Positions 35,791-44,192 of a DNA stretch of 64,000 bases are shown one piece after another. A program made the position numbers and the translations under genes. Numbering within the stretch: the stretch's first letter is position 1; the number at the start of each line of letters is the position of its first letter. The stretch lies in assembly GCF_028473645.1 (NCBI RefSeq), contig NZ_CP097269.1, positions 566,001 to 630,000 of the forward strand, in the 5' to 3' direction. Origin of the DNA: Acidovorax sp. GBBC 1281 (lineage in GTDB: Bacteria > Pseudomonadota > Gammaproteobacteria > Burkholderiales > Burkholderiaceae_C). The notes beneath the pieces were generated by a model. That model was not told where the DNA came from. It saw only the letters and a program-made list of their open reading frames with translations, and did no database searches.

Positions 35791-36225
35791 ATGAAAACAA
35801 AGCATCTATTATTTTTAGGATTGCTGGCTCTTTTGGCGACGGTATTCCTTCTGTTTTTTTATCTCAAAAGCCATTCAGGAATTGAATCTATGATACCGAG
35901 TGGTCGATGCGTTAAATCCGCTTATAGTGATGACGATAGGAAAGATCGCGTTTCAGTAAACTGCCAAGACTATAATGGAGAGGTATATACAATCATTCTT
36001 AGCAAAATTGACGATAAAAGGGATTCAGATAACGTTCTGGCAAATTTAAAAAATGGCGAAAAGATTGGGGAATTTTTCTGCTCTAATTTTGGAAATCCTC
36101 GCAGCAAAAGCAGTGAAAATAAAATAAATCAACTACAAGCCTGCTTTTCGGAAAAGCATTCAATATTTATTGTTTCTACAAGTCGAGACGCAGTTTTATT
36201 TTTCATAAATCAGCTCAAGGACTGA
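35791..36225 (+). CDS. Probable immunity protein for the orphan Rhs tip, membrane-anchored
   Basis: This 144-residue protein has an N-terminal hydrophobic segment (LLFLGLLALLATVFLLFFYL) that serves as anchor or signal. The outside domain has IPSGRCVKSAYS, VSVNCQDYNGEVY and a C-terminal RDAVLFFINQLKD. It begins two bases after the orphan-tip stop. It has the same length and general plan as the protein at 34616: hydrophobic N-terminus, P-[TS]-G near a CV pair, a second Cys, and a hydrophobic end. It may be a diverged homologue. No named family is recognised. Confidence 0.6.
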   Translation: MKTKHLLFLGLLALLATVFLLFFYLKSHSGIESMIPSGRCVKSAYSDDDRKDRVSVNCQDYNGEVYTIILSKIDDKRDSDNVLANLKNGEKIGEFFCSNFGNPRSKSSENKINQLQACFSEKHSIFIVSTSRDAVLFFINQLKD

Positions 36226-36298
36226 TTTCGATAGCGATGTGATCTCAAAGGTTTGGTGTTCCAAACCCGCCATTGCCCTAGTTGCTATTGGCTCTTTT

Positions 36299-36315
36299 GC
36301 TATGAATTATGTAGC
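36299..36315 (+). repeat. Possible degenerate intergenic hairpin repeat
   Basis: GCTATGAATTATGTAGC resembles the hairpin of the recurring element, and GCCCTAG lies about 30 bases before it, in a different order from the other copies. Weak. Confidence 0.25.
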
Positions 36316-36336
36316 GGATTGATTTGCGTTTGATCC

Positions 36337-36522
36337 ATGAGTGAACCTCTCAAAACCCCAATTCCTGCTAATCGACGCCCATATAAATCAACGAGTTACA
36401 ACGCTAAAACTTGCGAATTCGGAGGTTTTGAGAGGTTTCCTAGGGTGGCTGCTAAGAAAAGGCCTGATAAAGAAGATGAGTCATGGGATATGTGGCATAA
36501 AAACTTTTTAATCCTGCCATAG
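36337..36522 (+). CDS. Small hypothetical protein
   Basis: This is a 61-residue open frame (MSEPLKTPIPANRRPYK at the start, then CEFGGFERFPRV). It has no recognisable family, no clear ribosome-binding site and no membrane segment. It lies inside the AT-rich tip island and may be a remnant of another tip or immunity gene, or non-coding. Confidence 0.25.
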   Translation: MSEPLKTPIPANRRPYKSTSYNAKTCEFGGFERFPRVAAKKRPDKEDESWDMWHKNFLILP

Positions 36523-36532
36523 AATATCGAAG

Positions 36533-36914
36533 ATGAAATATTTCTTTATGGCTAATTCAATATCGGCATTTTTTGTGTCGATATTGTTTGTTGTATCAAT
36601 AGATCGTCATTACAGGGGTCTTTATTTTATTGTGGGGCCGCTCGTTTTTCTGGTTTCTTTGTGTCTTATGTCTCTTTTTTTTGCCATTGATTTTAGGTAT
36701 TTATAAAAAATTTGGCTGTTTTAATTCATTTTTATGCGCCTTTTTCCTTGGCGTAATTGTGATCTTTGGCTTTCTCTATTTTGTTTTAGGTACTACGCCG
36801 GCACTTGATAGAATTTCCATTTTTTATGGGGTGGCTGGCGGCTGCGCTGCAACCCTTTCTCTAATTGTCAATTTGCTTTTTAAAAAATGGCTCGTGCACA
36901 AACGTCAAAGCTGA
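36533..36914 (+). pseudogene. Frameshifted small membrane-protein gene (possible immunity gene)
   Basis: A frame from ATG 36533 (YFIVGPLVFLVSLCLMSLFF) stops at 36706. The next frame continues hydrophobic from the same point (LPLILGIYKKFGCFNSFLC, FGFLYFVLGTTPALDRIS) to 36914. The switch coincides with a run of eight Ts at 36675-36682; seven Ts would give one 126-residue protein with about four transmembrane helices. It is either a broken gene, a phase-variable gene or a sequencing error. Its place after Rhs tips suggests a former membrane immunity protein, which is inference. Confidence 0.55.
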
Positions 36915-37061
36915 GGTCTGGCATTTGAGATGTTGGCGCTATGGTATTAATGAGGCAGGCCACGTCGTGATCAATGGATCGCCAATAGCGGCTATCGATG
37001 CATCTTGCAATAAAGACTCCGCCGAATCTAATGTCGGTAAAAATTCTATTGTGGAAATTTA

Positions 37062-37529
37062 TTGACTCAAGAGAATTTGAAATTGATAAGCAAAGCGCCT
37101 TTCCAAGCTCTTCCGGCATATTCGAAATGGATCTCGCGCGCGTGTTGGATTCCATTCGCCGTTCTGGGCTTGGGCATCCTCGTGTTCTTTCTGTCGATGG
37201 TCGCATCGGCCTTTCAGGAACTGCTGCCCAAATGGGTGGCCGCCCATGATTATTTGCCCAAGGCGATGGCCTATCTGCTGCTGGGCGCCCACGTCCTTCT
37301 GACTTCGGGCTTGGCTTTTCTCGTCTTCATCCTGTTTTTCATCAAAAACAAGCAGCCGCGGCACGGGTTTTATGTGGGGATGTTTTTTCTCCTTTATTTT
37401 CCCTTGCGGGTGTTTTTCATCTTTATGGTGATGCCGCTTTTCCCGCTGTGGTTGGCCCTGGAATGCGGAGAAATCTGGGTACTGAAAAAGATCTATCGCA
37501 AATTCCCGCAGCGGCCGGCACCCCCCTGA
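37062..37529 (+). CDS. Hypothetical integral membrane protein at the island edge
   Basis: This 155-residue protein has about four transmembrane helices (WIPFAVLGLGILVFFLSMVA, AYLLLGAHVLLTSGLAFLVF, MFFLLYFPLRVFFIFMVMPL). It starts with TTG at 37062; no ATG fits, so the 5' end may be truncated or the true start later. Base composition climbs back to the chromosomal level within this gene, marking the right edge of the AT-rich tip island. It could be another membrane immunity protein, but no family is recognised. Confidence 0.55.
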   Translation: MTQENLKLISKAPFQALPAYSKWISRACWIPFAVLGLGILVFFLSMVASAFQELLPKWVAAHDYLPKAMAYLLLGAHVLLTSGLAFLVFILFFIKNKQPRHGFYVGMFFLLYFPLRVFFIFMVMPLFPLWLALECGEIWVLKKIYRKFPQRPAPP

Positions 37530-37587
37530 CGAGAATCGGCCATCGCAGCGACGCTTGCCGCTGTGATCGGCCGAGTCGGCGGCGCCC

Positions 37588-38490
37588 TCACTGCGGCAGG
37601 ATGCCCGGCAGCAGCGGCCGGTCCAGCCGCTGGCGCCACCATTTGAGCGCCTCGCCCATGTGATCGGGTTTCCAGGCGAGCCAGAAGGTCTCGTCGGGGC
37701 GGGGTTCCTCCACCGGCAGCTCCACCAGCACCCCCGTCTCCAGCTCCACCCGGATGCACGCGCGCGGCAGGAAGCCGTGGCCCAGGCCCGCCGCCTGGCA
37801 GGCGATCTTGGCCTGCATCGACGGCACGGTGATGCGGCGCTGGCCCGACTGCAGGCCCACGGTGCGGTCGGTGAGCGACCGCGCGCCGTCGCCCACCACC
37901 ACGGCGGTGTGGTCCAGCAGGTCGCTGCGGGTGATCGGGCGCTGCAGCTGCGCCAGCGGGTGCGTGGCCGTCACGCAGAACACGAACGCCAGGCTGCCCA
38001 CGGCCACGGCCTTGTAGCCGCCGCCGGCCGGGCCTTCGCCCGCCGCCACGACGATGTCGGCGCGGCCGTCGCGCAGCGCCTCCCAGGTGCCTGTGAGCGC
38101 CTCGCAGCCGATGCGCAGGCGCGTGCCGCAGTGCAGGTCCTCGAAGGCGCAGATGTCCTGGTTGAACGCGCTGGTGGGGATGAGCGAGTCGTGCACCAGC
38201 CGCAGCTCCGATTCGAACCCCGTGGCGATCTGCCGCATGCGCGATTCGAGCTGGTGCGCTGCCGTGAGCAGCCAGCGGCCTTCCTTGAGCATCTCCTGCC
38301 CCGCGGGCGTGAGCGCCACGCGCGGGCCGTTGCGGGTGAAGAGGGCGATGCCGAGTTGTTCCTCCAGTTTGCCGATGGCATAGGAGATGGTGGACGGCAC
38401 CTTGTGCAGGCGCTCGGAGGCGCCGGCGAACGAGCCGTGGCGGGCGATGGCGTCCACCAGTTCGATGGCTTCGAGGGTGAGTTTCAGCAT
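37588..38490 (-). CDS. LysR-family transcriptional regulator
   Basis: This 300-residue protein has an N-terminal HTH (EAIELVDAIARHGSFAGASE, RLHKVPSTISYAIGKLEEQL) and a C-terminal LysR substrate domain (LRIGCEALTGTWEALRDG, ADIVVAAGEG, IACQAAGLGHGFLPR). It resembles YhjC/DmlR-type regulators of catabolic or stress genes. It is divergent from the pirin gene, with a strong inverted repeat between them that contains the LysR T-N11-A pattern. It is therefore the likely regulator of the pirin-to-MFS gene set. Confidence 0.9.
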   Translation of the reverse strand: MLKLTLEAIELVDAIARHGSFAGASERLHKVPSTISYAIGKLEEQLGIALFTRNGPRVALTPAGQEMLKEGRWLLTAAHQLESRMRQIATGFESELRLVHDSLIPTSAFNQDICAFEDLHCGTRLRIGCEALTGTWEALRDGRADIVVAAGEGPAGGGYKAVAVGSLAFVFCVTATHPLAQLQRPITRSDLLDHTAVVVGDGARSLTDRTVGLQSGQRRITVPSMQAKIACQAAGLGHGFLPRACIRVELETGVLVELPVEEPRPDETFWLAWKPDHMGEALKWWRQRLDRPLLPGILPQ

Positions 38491-38510
38491 GGGGCAGGCC
38501 GTGGGATTGA

Positions 38511-38531
38511 ATCATCGAAATTATCGATGAT
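38511..38531. promoter_or_regulatory. Candidate LysR operator
   Basis: ATCATCGA (38511-38518), a five-base spacer AATTA, and TCGATGAT (38524-38531) form a perfect eight-base inverted repeat. The inner TCGA-N5-TCGA meets the T-N11-A rule for LysR sites. It lies 20 bases upstream of the LysR start codon, facing the pirin gene. Confidence 0.6.
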
Positions 38532-38675
38532 GGACGGCCAAACCTTTCAACCTGCGCCCCATCACGGCGCGGGATACTTTCTTCACCGCAGCACTGAAGC
38601 CCAATGAAATCGAGGCGATTTCAGCGACAGGCCCCCAGTGTGAATTTCATCGAAGAAACCGAAAGGAAACGCACC

Positions 38676-39401
38676 ATGCTCGACATCCGCAAAGCCCACC
38701 AACGCGGCAACGCCAACCACGGCTGGCTGCATTCGCACCACACCTTCTCGTTCGGCCATTACCGCGATGCCAACCAGCAAGGTTTTTCGGACCTGCTGGT
38801 CATCAACGACGACCGCGTGGCGCCGGGCAAGGGCTTCGGCACGCACCCCCACCGCGACATGGAAATCTTCTCCTATGTGCTGGAAGGCGCGCTGGAGCAC
38901 CAGGATTCGATGGGCACCGGCTCGGTCATCCGCCCCGGCGACGTGCAGATGATGAGCGCCGGCACCGGCGTGCGCCACAGCGAGTTCAACCACTCGGCCG
39001 ACGAGCCCGTGCATTTCCTGCAGATCTGGATCGTGCCCGGCGTGACCGGCGCCACGCCCCGCTACCAGCAGGTGCACTTCAGCGAGGCCGAAAAGCGCGG
39101 CCGGCTGCGGCTGATCATCTCGCCCGAGGGGGCCGACGGCTCGCTGGCCGTGCACCAGGACGCCCGGGTGCATGCCGGCCTGTTCGACGGCGACGAGGCC
39201 GCCGAGCTGGACGTGGGCCCCGGCCGCAACGTGTATGTGCACGTGGCCCGCGGCAGCCTGGAGGTGAACGGCGAGCGCCTGTCCGAAGGCGACGGCGCCC
39301 GCATCCGCGACGCTGGCGCCCTGCGCTTTGCCAGGGGCGAAGGCGCCGAGGTGCTGGTGTTCGACCTGCGCCCCAACGAGCTGCCCGCCATGCCGCACTG
39401 A
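38676..39401 (+). CDS. Pirin-family protein
   Basis: This 241-residue bicupin has the standard start MLDIRKAHQRGNANHGWL and iron-site histidines in GFGTHPHRDMEIFSYVLEG and TGVRHSEFNHS. Bacterial pirins include quercetin 2,3-dioxygenases and redox sensors; the role of this one is not defined. GAAAGGAA precedes ATG 38676. Likely controlled by the divergent LysR regulator and first of the set running through the MFS gene. Confidence 0.92.
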   Translation: MLDIRKAHQRGNANHGWLHSHHTFSFGHYRDANQQGFSDLLVINDDRVAPGKGFGTHPHRDMEIFSYVLEGALEHQDSMGTGSVIRPGDVQMMSAGTGVRHSEFNHSADEPVHFLQIWIVPGVTGATPRYQQVHFSEAEKRGRLRLIISPEGADGSLAVHQDARVHAGLFDGDEAAELDVGPGRNVYVHVARGSLEVNGERLSEGDGARIRDAGALRFARGEGAEVLVFDLRPNELPAMPH

Positions 39402-39408
39402 CCGGTGA

Positions 39409-39430
39409 GGGGCGGCGGCACCGCCGCCCC
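39409..39430 (+). terminator. Strong hairpin between the pirin and isochorismatase-like genes
   Basis: GGGGCGGCGG (39409-39418) pairs perfectly with CCGCCGCCCC (39421-39430). A pyrimidine-rich run with several Ts follows, but no pure U tract. It could be a partial terminator or an mRNA-stabilising stem. Confidence 0.4.
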
Positions 39431-39512
39431 GCCTGCCTTCTTTCTTGTCTTTCGATTCCCCGCTTTTTTGTTTTCTCTCCTCCATTCACTCGATCAACCC
39501 AGGAGTTTTGCC

Positions 39513-40199
39513 ATGACCGCCACCGCCACCCGCATCAACGCCGCCGCCAAGCCCGTCGCCACCGCCACGCCCGGCGCCACGCTGCTGAACCCGCAGGACC
39601 ACACGCTGGTGATGATCGACTTCCAGTCGCAGATGGCCTTCGCCACGCATTCGATCGATGCGATCACGCTGCGCTCCAACGCCGGCCTGGTGGCCAGCGC
39701 GGCGGCGGGCTTCGGCGTGTCCACGATCCTGACCACCGTGGCAGAAAAGAGCTTCAGTGGCCCGATGTTCGAGGAGGTGACCGCGCCGTTCCCCGGCCAG
39801 GCGCTGCTGGACCGCACGTCGATGAACACCTGGGAAGACGAGGCCGTGATCCGCCGCATCAACGAGATCGGCAAGCCGCGCATCGTGCTGGCGGGCCTGT
39901 GGACCAGCGTGTGCATCGTGGGCCCGGCGCTGTCGGCGCTCGACCAGGGCTTCGAGGTGTACGTGATCGCCGATGCGAGCGGCGACATCTCCACCGAGGC
40001 CCACCACCGCGCCATGGAGCGCATGGTGCAGGCGGGTGCGCGGCCCATCACGGCGCTGCAGTATCTGCTGGAGCTGCAACGCGACTGGGCGCGCACGGAC
40101 ACGTACGACATGACGACCGGCATCGCCAGAAAGTTCGGTGGCGGCTACGGCCTGGGCATCACCTATGCCAAGGCCATGTTCAACGCCCACGAGGGTTGA
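39513..40199 (+). CDS. Isochorismatase-family cysteine hydrolase (YcaC-like)
   Basis: This 228-residue protein carries the catalytic triad pattern of the family: Asp in TLVMIDFQSQMAF, Lys in TVAEKSFSG and Cys in LAGLWTSVCIVGPALSAL. YcaC-like hydrolases act on small amides or unknown carboxylates. AGGAG lies nine bases before ATG 39513. It is the second gene of the LysR-pirin cluster and precedes a YtcJ-like amidohydrolase by 45 bases, which together suggest a catabolic or detoxification pathway for an amide. The substrate is not known. Confidence 0.9.
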   Translation: MTATATRINAAAKPVATATPGATLLNPQDHTLVMIDFQSQMAFATHSIDAITLRSNAGLVASAAAGFGVSTILTTVAEKSFSGPMFEEVTAPFPGQALLDRTSMNTWEDEAVIRRINEIGKPRIVLAGLWTSVCIVGPALSALDQGFEVYVIADASGDISTEAHHRAMERMVQAGARPITALQYLLELQRDWARTDTYDMTTGIARKFGGGYGLGITYAKAMFNAHEG

Positions 40200-40244
40200 A
40201 AAGAGCGCACCCTTCGCGTTGCCGATCCCCCAAGGAGCCTGCCC

Positions 40245-42134
40245 ATGACCCCGCCCACCACCCCCGACTTGATCCTGCACAACGGCCGCTTCACCACGCT
40301 GGACCGCGCCAACCCCACGGCCAGTGCCGTGGCCATCGCGCAGGGGCGCTTCACCCGCGTCGGCAGCGACCGCGAGGTGCTGGCGCTGGCCGGGCCGGGC
40401 ACGCGGCGCATCGACTTGAACGGCCGCAGCGCGCTGCCGGGCCTGATCGACAACCACCTGCACATCATCCGCGGCGGGCTCAACTTCAACATGGAGCTGC
40501 GCTGGGACGGCGTGAAGAGCCTGGCCGATGCCATGGGCATGCTGCGGCGCCAGGTGGCGGTCACGCCCGCGCCGCAGTGGGTGCGCGTGGTGGGCGGTTT
40601 CACCGAACACCAGTTCGCGGAGAAGCGCCTGCCCACCATCGCCGAACTGAACGCCGTGGCGCCGGACACGCCGGTGTTCATCCTGCACCTGTACGACCGC
40701 GCGCTGCTGAACGCCGCCGCGTTGCGCGCCGTGGGCTACACGCGCGACACGCCCGCGCCGCCCGGCGGCGAGATCGTGCGCGATGCGGCCGGCAACCCCA
40801 CCGGGCTGCTGCTGGCCAAGCCCAATGCGGCCATCCTCTACGCCACGCTGGCCAAGGGCCCCAAGCTGCCGCATGCATACCAGGTGAACTCCACGCGCCA
40901 CTTCATGCGCGAGCTGAACCGCCTGGGCGTGACGGGCGCCATCGATGCGGGCGGCGGCTTCCAAAGCTACCCCGACGACTACCAGGTGATGCAGGAACTG
41001 GCCGATGCCGATCAGCTCACCATCCGCCTGGCCTACAACCTGTTCACGCAAAAGCCGAAGCAGGAAAAGGAAGACTTCCTGAACTGGACGGCCACGTCGC
41101 AATACAAGCAGGGCACGGACTACTTTCGCCACAACGGCGCGGGCGAGATGCTGGTGTTCTCAGCCGCCGATTTCGAAGACTTCCGCCAGCCGCGCCCCGA
41201 CATGGCGCCCGAGATGGAGGACGACCTCGAAGGCGTGGTGCGCATCCTGGCGCAGAACCGCTGGCCCTGGCGCATGCATGCCACCTACGACGAGACCATC
41301 GAGCGCGCGCTCGACGTGTTCGAGAAGGTCGATCGCGACACGCCCCTGGCCGGCCTGAACTGGTTCTTCGACCATGCCGAGACCATCTCGGAAAAGTCCA
41401 TCGACCGCATCGCCGCTTTGGGCGGCGGGGTGGCCGTGCAGCACCGCATGGCCTACCAGGGCGAGTACTTCGTCGAGCGCTACGGCGCCGGCGCGGCCGA
41501 GGCCACGCCACCCGTCAAGCGCATGCTGGAGAAGGGCGTCAAGGTCTCGGCCGGCACCGATGCCACGCGCGTGGCCAGCTACAACCCGTGGGTGTCGCTG
41601 TCGTGGCTCATCACGGGCAAGACCGTGGGCGGCCTGCAGATCACGCCGCAGCGCAACTGCCTGGACCGCGAAGCGGCGCTGCGGCTGTGGACCGAGAACG
41701 TCACCTGGTTCAGCAACGAAGAAGGCAAGAAGGGCCGCATCCAGGCCGGCCAGCTGGCCGACCTGACCGTGCCCGACCGCGACTTCTTCGCCTGCCCCGA
41801 ATCCGACATCGCCGACACCACGGCGCTGCTCACGGTGGTGGGCGGCAAGGTGGTGTACGGCGCCGGTGATTTCGCCCGCTTCGACGACGCGGCACCGCCG
41901 CCCGCCATGCCCGACTGGTCGCCCGTGCGCACCTTCGGCGGCTATGCCGGCTGGGGCACGCAGGAGGGCGCGCCGCTGCAGGCCGTGGTGCGCCGCGCGG
42001 CCGCCGCGTGCGCCTGCGCCAACGATTGCAACGTGCACGGCCACCAGCACGCCACGGCCTGGAGCAGCCGGCTGCCCATTGCCGACCTGAAGGGCTTCTG
42101 GGGCGCCCTGGGCTGCGCCTGCTGGGCGGTGTGA
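40245..42134 (+). CDS. YtcJ-like amidohydrolase
   Basis: This 629-residue TIM-barrel metal-dependent hydrolase has an N-terminal beta-sandwich (ILHNGRFTTLDRANPTASAV) and metal ligands HLH in LPGLIDNHLHII. Further ligands are His in WRMHATYDE and FFDHAETISEKS, and Asp in VSAGTDATRV. It is longer than many amidohydrolases, which is normal for the YtcJ group. AAGGAG precedes the ATG. No signal peptide is visible. It is part of the pirin cluster, and its stop overlaps or abuts the DoxX-like gene. Confidence 0.9.
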   Translation: MTPPTTPDLILHNGRFTTLDRANPTASAVAIAQGRFTRVGSDREVLALAGPGTRRIDLNGRSALPGLIDNHLHIIRGGLNFNMELRWDGVKSLADAMGMLRRQVAVTPAPQWVRVVGGFTEHQFAEKRLPTIAELNAVAPDTPVFILHLYDRALLNAAALRAVGYTRDTPAPPGGEIVRDAAGNPTGLLLAKPNAAILYATLAKGPKLPHAYQVNSTRHFMRELNRLGVTGAIDAGGGFQSYPDDYQVMQELADADQLTIRLAYNLFTQKPKQEKEDFLNWTATSQYKQGTDYFRHNGAGEMLVFSAADFEDFRQPRPDMAPEMEDDLEGVVRILAQNRWPWRMHATYDETIERALDVFEKVDRDTPLAGLNWFFDHAETISEKSIDRIAALGGGVAVQHRMAYQGEYFVERYGAGAAEATPPVKRMLEKGVKVSAGTDATRVASYNPWVSLSWLITGKTVGGLQITPQRNCLDREAALRLWTENVTWFSNEEGKKGRIQAGQLADLTVPDRDFFACPESDIADTTALLTVVGGKVVYGAGDFARFDDAAPPPAMPDWSPVRTFGGYAGWGTQEGAPLQAVVRRAAAACACANDCNVHGHQHATAWSSRLPIADLKGFWGALGCACWAV

Positions 42135-42136
42135 CC

Positions 42137-42556
42137 GTGGCGAACGGAATGGACGCGCTGCGCGGCGCCTTCACCGCACCCTGGGTGCAGTCGCTCGCGC
42201 TGCTGTGCCTGTGCGCGGCCTACCTGCAGGGCGGCATCGGCAAGGCGCGCGACTTCGCCGGCGCCGTGGCCGAGATGCGCCGTTTCGGCCTGGCGCCCGC
42301 CGCGCCCGTCGCGGTGGCCACCATCGCGCTGCAGTTGGGCGCCTCGCTGCTCATCGTCTCGGGCTGGCACCGCTGGCTGGGCGCGCTGGCGCTGGCCGGC
42401 TTCACCGTGCTGGCGGCGTTCCTGGCCGACCGCTTCTGGCAGGTGGCGCCGCCCGAGCGGCAGCGCGCCGCCAACGCATTCTTCGAACATTGGGGCCTGG
42501 TGGGCGGCATGCTGCTCGTCGCCTGGCACGACCTGGGAGGCCTCCATGGCACATGA
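42137..42556 (+). CDS. DoxX-like membrane protein
   Basis: This protein of about 139 residues has four hydrophobic segments (SLALLCLCAAYLQGGIGKA, VAVATIALQLGASLLIVSG, WLGALALAGFTVLAAFLAD, WGLVGGMLLVAWHDLGG). The FEHWGLVGGML ending is typical of DoxX. The family is linked to thiosulphate or redox membrane complexes, but its function is poorly known. The start is uncertain: GTG 42131 overlaps the upstream stop, GTG 42137 has GGGCGG upstream, and ATG 42149 is also possible. Its end overlaps the MFS gene by 11 bases, so the genes are translationally coupled. Confidence 0.8.
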   Translation: MANGMDALRGAFTAPWVQSLALLCLCAAYLQGGIGKARDFAGAVAEMRRFGLAPAAPVAVATIALQLGASLLIVSGWHRWLGALALAGFTVLAAFLADRFWQVAPPERQRAANAFFEHWGLVGGMLLVAWHDLGGLHGT

Positions 42557-44192
42557 CGATCACCCACACGATTCACCGTCCACTGCGGCCACCGCCACGC
42601 CCGCACCTTCGGGCAGCTTCGCGCCGCTGCGCCTGCCGCTGTTCGCGGTGCTGTGGTCCGCCACGGTGCTGGGCAACATCGGCAGCTTCATGCGCGACGT
42701 GGCCAGTTCGTGGATGGTGACCGAGCTGTCGTCCAGCCCCACCGCCGTGGCGCTGGTGCAGACGGCGGCCACGCTGCCGATCTTCCTGCTGGCGATTCCG
42801 GCCGGCGTGCTGTCGGACATCCTGGACCGCCGGCGCTTCCTGATCGCCGTGCAGGTGCTGCTGGCCTGCGTGAGCGGCACGCTGCTGGTGATGGCACGCA
42901 CGAACACGCTCACCGTGGAATCGCTCATCGCGCTCACCTTCGTGGGCGGCATCGGCGCGGCGCTCATGGGGCCCACGTGGCAGTCCATCGTGCCCGAGCT
43001 GGTGCCCCGCAGCGAGCTGAAAAGCGCCGTGGCGCTCAATTCGCTGGGCATCAACATCGCCCGCGCCATCGGCCCCGCGGCCGGCGGCCTGCTGCTGGCC
43101 AGCTTCGGCGCGGCCGCAGCCTACGGCCTGGACGTGGCGAGCTACGGCTTCGTGATCGCCGCGCTGCTGTGGTGGAAGCGCCCCAAGGCCGAGCCCACGG
43201 GGCTGAACGAGCAGTTCTTCGGCGCCTTCCGCGCCGGGCTGCGCTACTCGCGCGCCAGCCGCGAACTGCATGTGGTGCTGCTGCGCGCGGCGGTGTTCTT
43301 TCTGTTCGCCAGTTCCGTCTGGGCGCTGCTGCCGCTGGTGGCGCGGCGCATGCTGGGCGGCACGGCGGGCTTCTACGGCGTGATGCTGGGCGCGGTCGGT
43401 GCCGGGGCCATCCTCGGCGCGGTGCTGCTGCCCCGCCTGCGCAAGCGCCTGGATGCCGACGGGCTGGTGCTGCTGGCCTCGCTGCTCACCGCGGGCGTGA
43501 TGGCCGTGCTCACCCTGGCGCCGCCGCGCGAGGCCGCCGTGGCGCTCATGCTGGGCCTGGGCTGGATCATCGCGCTCACCACGCTCAACGGCGTGGCCCA
43601 GGCCGTGCTGCCCAACTGGGTGCGCGGCCGGGGCCTGGCGATCTACCTCATGGTGTTCAACGGCGCCATGGCCGCCGGCAGCCTGGGCTGGGGCCTGGTG
43701 GCGGGGCAGGCGGGGCTGCCGGCCACGCTGCTGGCCGGCGCGGGTGGCCTGGTGCTGGCGGCGTGGCTCTTTCACCGCGTGAAGCTGCCCACCGGCGAGG
43801 CCGACCTGCAGCCGTCCAACCACTGGCCCGAGCCGCTGCTGGCCGAGCCCGTGGCGCACGACCGCGGCCCGGTGATGGTGCAGATCGAATACCGCGTGCG
43901 CACGCCCGACCTGCCCGCGTTCCTGCAGGCCATGCAGCACGTGGCGCGCGAGCGCCGCCGCGACGGCGCCTATGCCTGGGGCGTGGCGGAACACTCCGCC
44001 GAGCCCAGCCGCGTGATCGAGTGGTTTCTGGTCGAGTCCTGGGCTGAGCACCTGCGCCAGCACGGCCGCGTCTCCAGGGCCGACGCGGACCTGCAGGCCG
44101 AGGCGCTGCGTTACCACGTGGGGCCGGAGCGGCCGGCAGTGCACCACTATCTGGCGCTGGATGCGCAGAGCGTGGCGGCGGGTGCGGCGTGA
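42546..44192 (+). CDS. MFS transporter (EntS-type) with C-terminal monooxygenase-like domain
   Basis: This 548-residue protein has about 11-12 transmembrane helices of the MFS_3/EntS export type (LFAVLWSATVLGNIGSFMRD, GPTWQSIVPELVPRSELKSA, NSLGINIARAIGPAAGG). A soluble tail of about 125 residues follows (VMVQIEYRVRTPDLPAFLQA, RVIEWFLVESWAEHLRQHGR) that looks like an ABM/dimeric-barrel domain. Several relatives share this fusion. It probably exports a small molecule; the tail may bind it. It is the last gene of the pirin set. Confidence 0.87.
   Translation: MAHDDHPHDSPSTAATATPAPSGSFAPLRLPLFAVLWSATVLGNIGSFMRDVASSWMVTELSSSPTAVALVQTAATLPIFLLAIPAGVLSDILDRRRFLIAVQVLLACVSGTLLVMARTNTLTVESLIALTFVGGIGAALMGPTWQSIVPELVPRSELKSAVALNSLGINIARAIGPAAGGLLLASFGAAAAYGLDVASYGFVIAALLWWKRPKAEPTGLNEQFFGAFRAGLRYSRASRELHVVLLRAAVFFLFASSVWALLPLVARRMLGGTAGFYGVMLGAVGAGAILGAVLLPRLRKRLDADGLVLLASLLTAGVMAVLTLAPPREAAVALMLGLGWIIALTTLNGVAQAVLPNWVRGRGLAIYLMVFNGAMAAGSLGWGLVAGQAGLPATLLAGAGGLVLAAWLFHRVKLPTGEADLQPSNHWPEPLLAEPVAHDRGPVMVQIEYRVRTPDLPAFLQAMQHVARERRRDGAYAWGVAEHSAEPSRVIEWFLVESWAEHLRQHGRVSRADADLQAEALRYHVGPERPAVHHYLALDAQSVAAGAA

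Noticed and set aside
36865..37065. 66-codon plus-strand frame (RYGINEAGHVVINGSP) after the frameshifted gene
   Set aside because: It has no start context, starts inside the preceding gene and resembles no family; it may be a remnant but cannot be supported as a gene.
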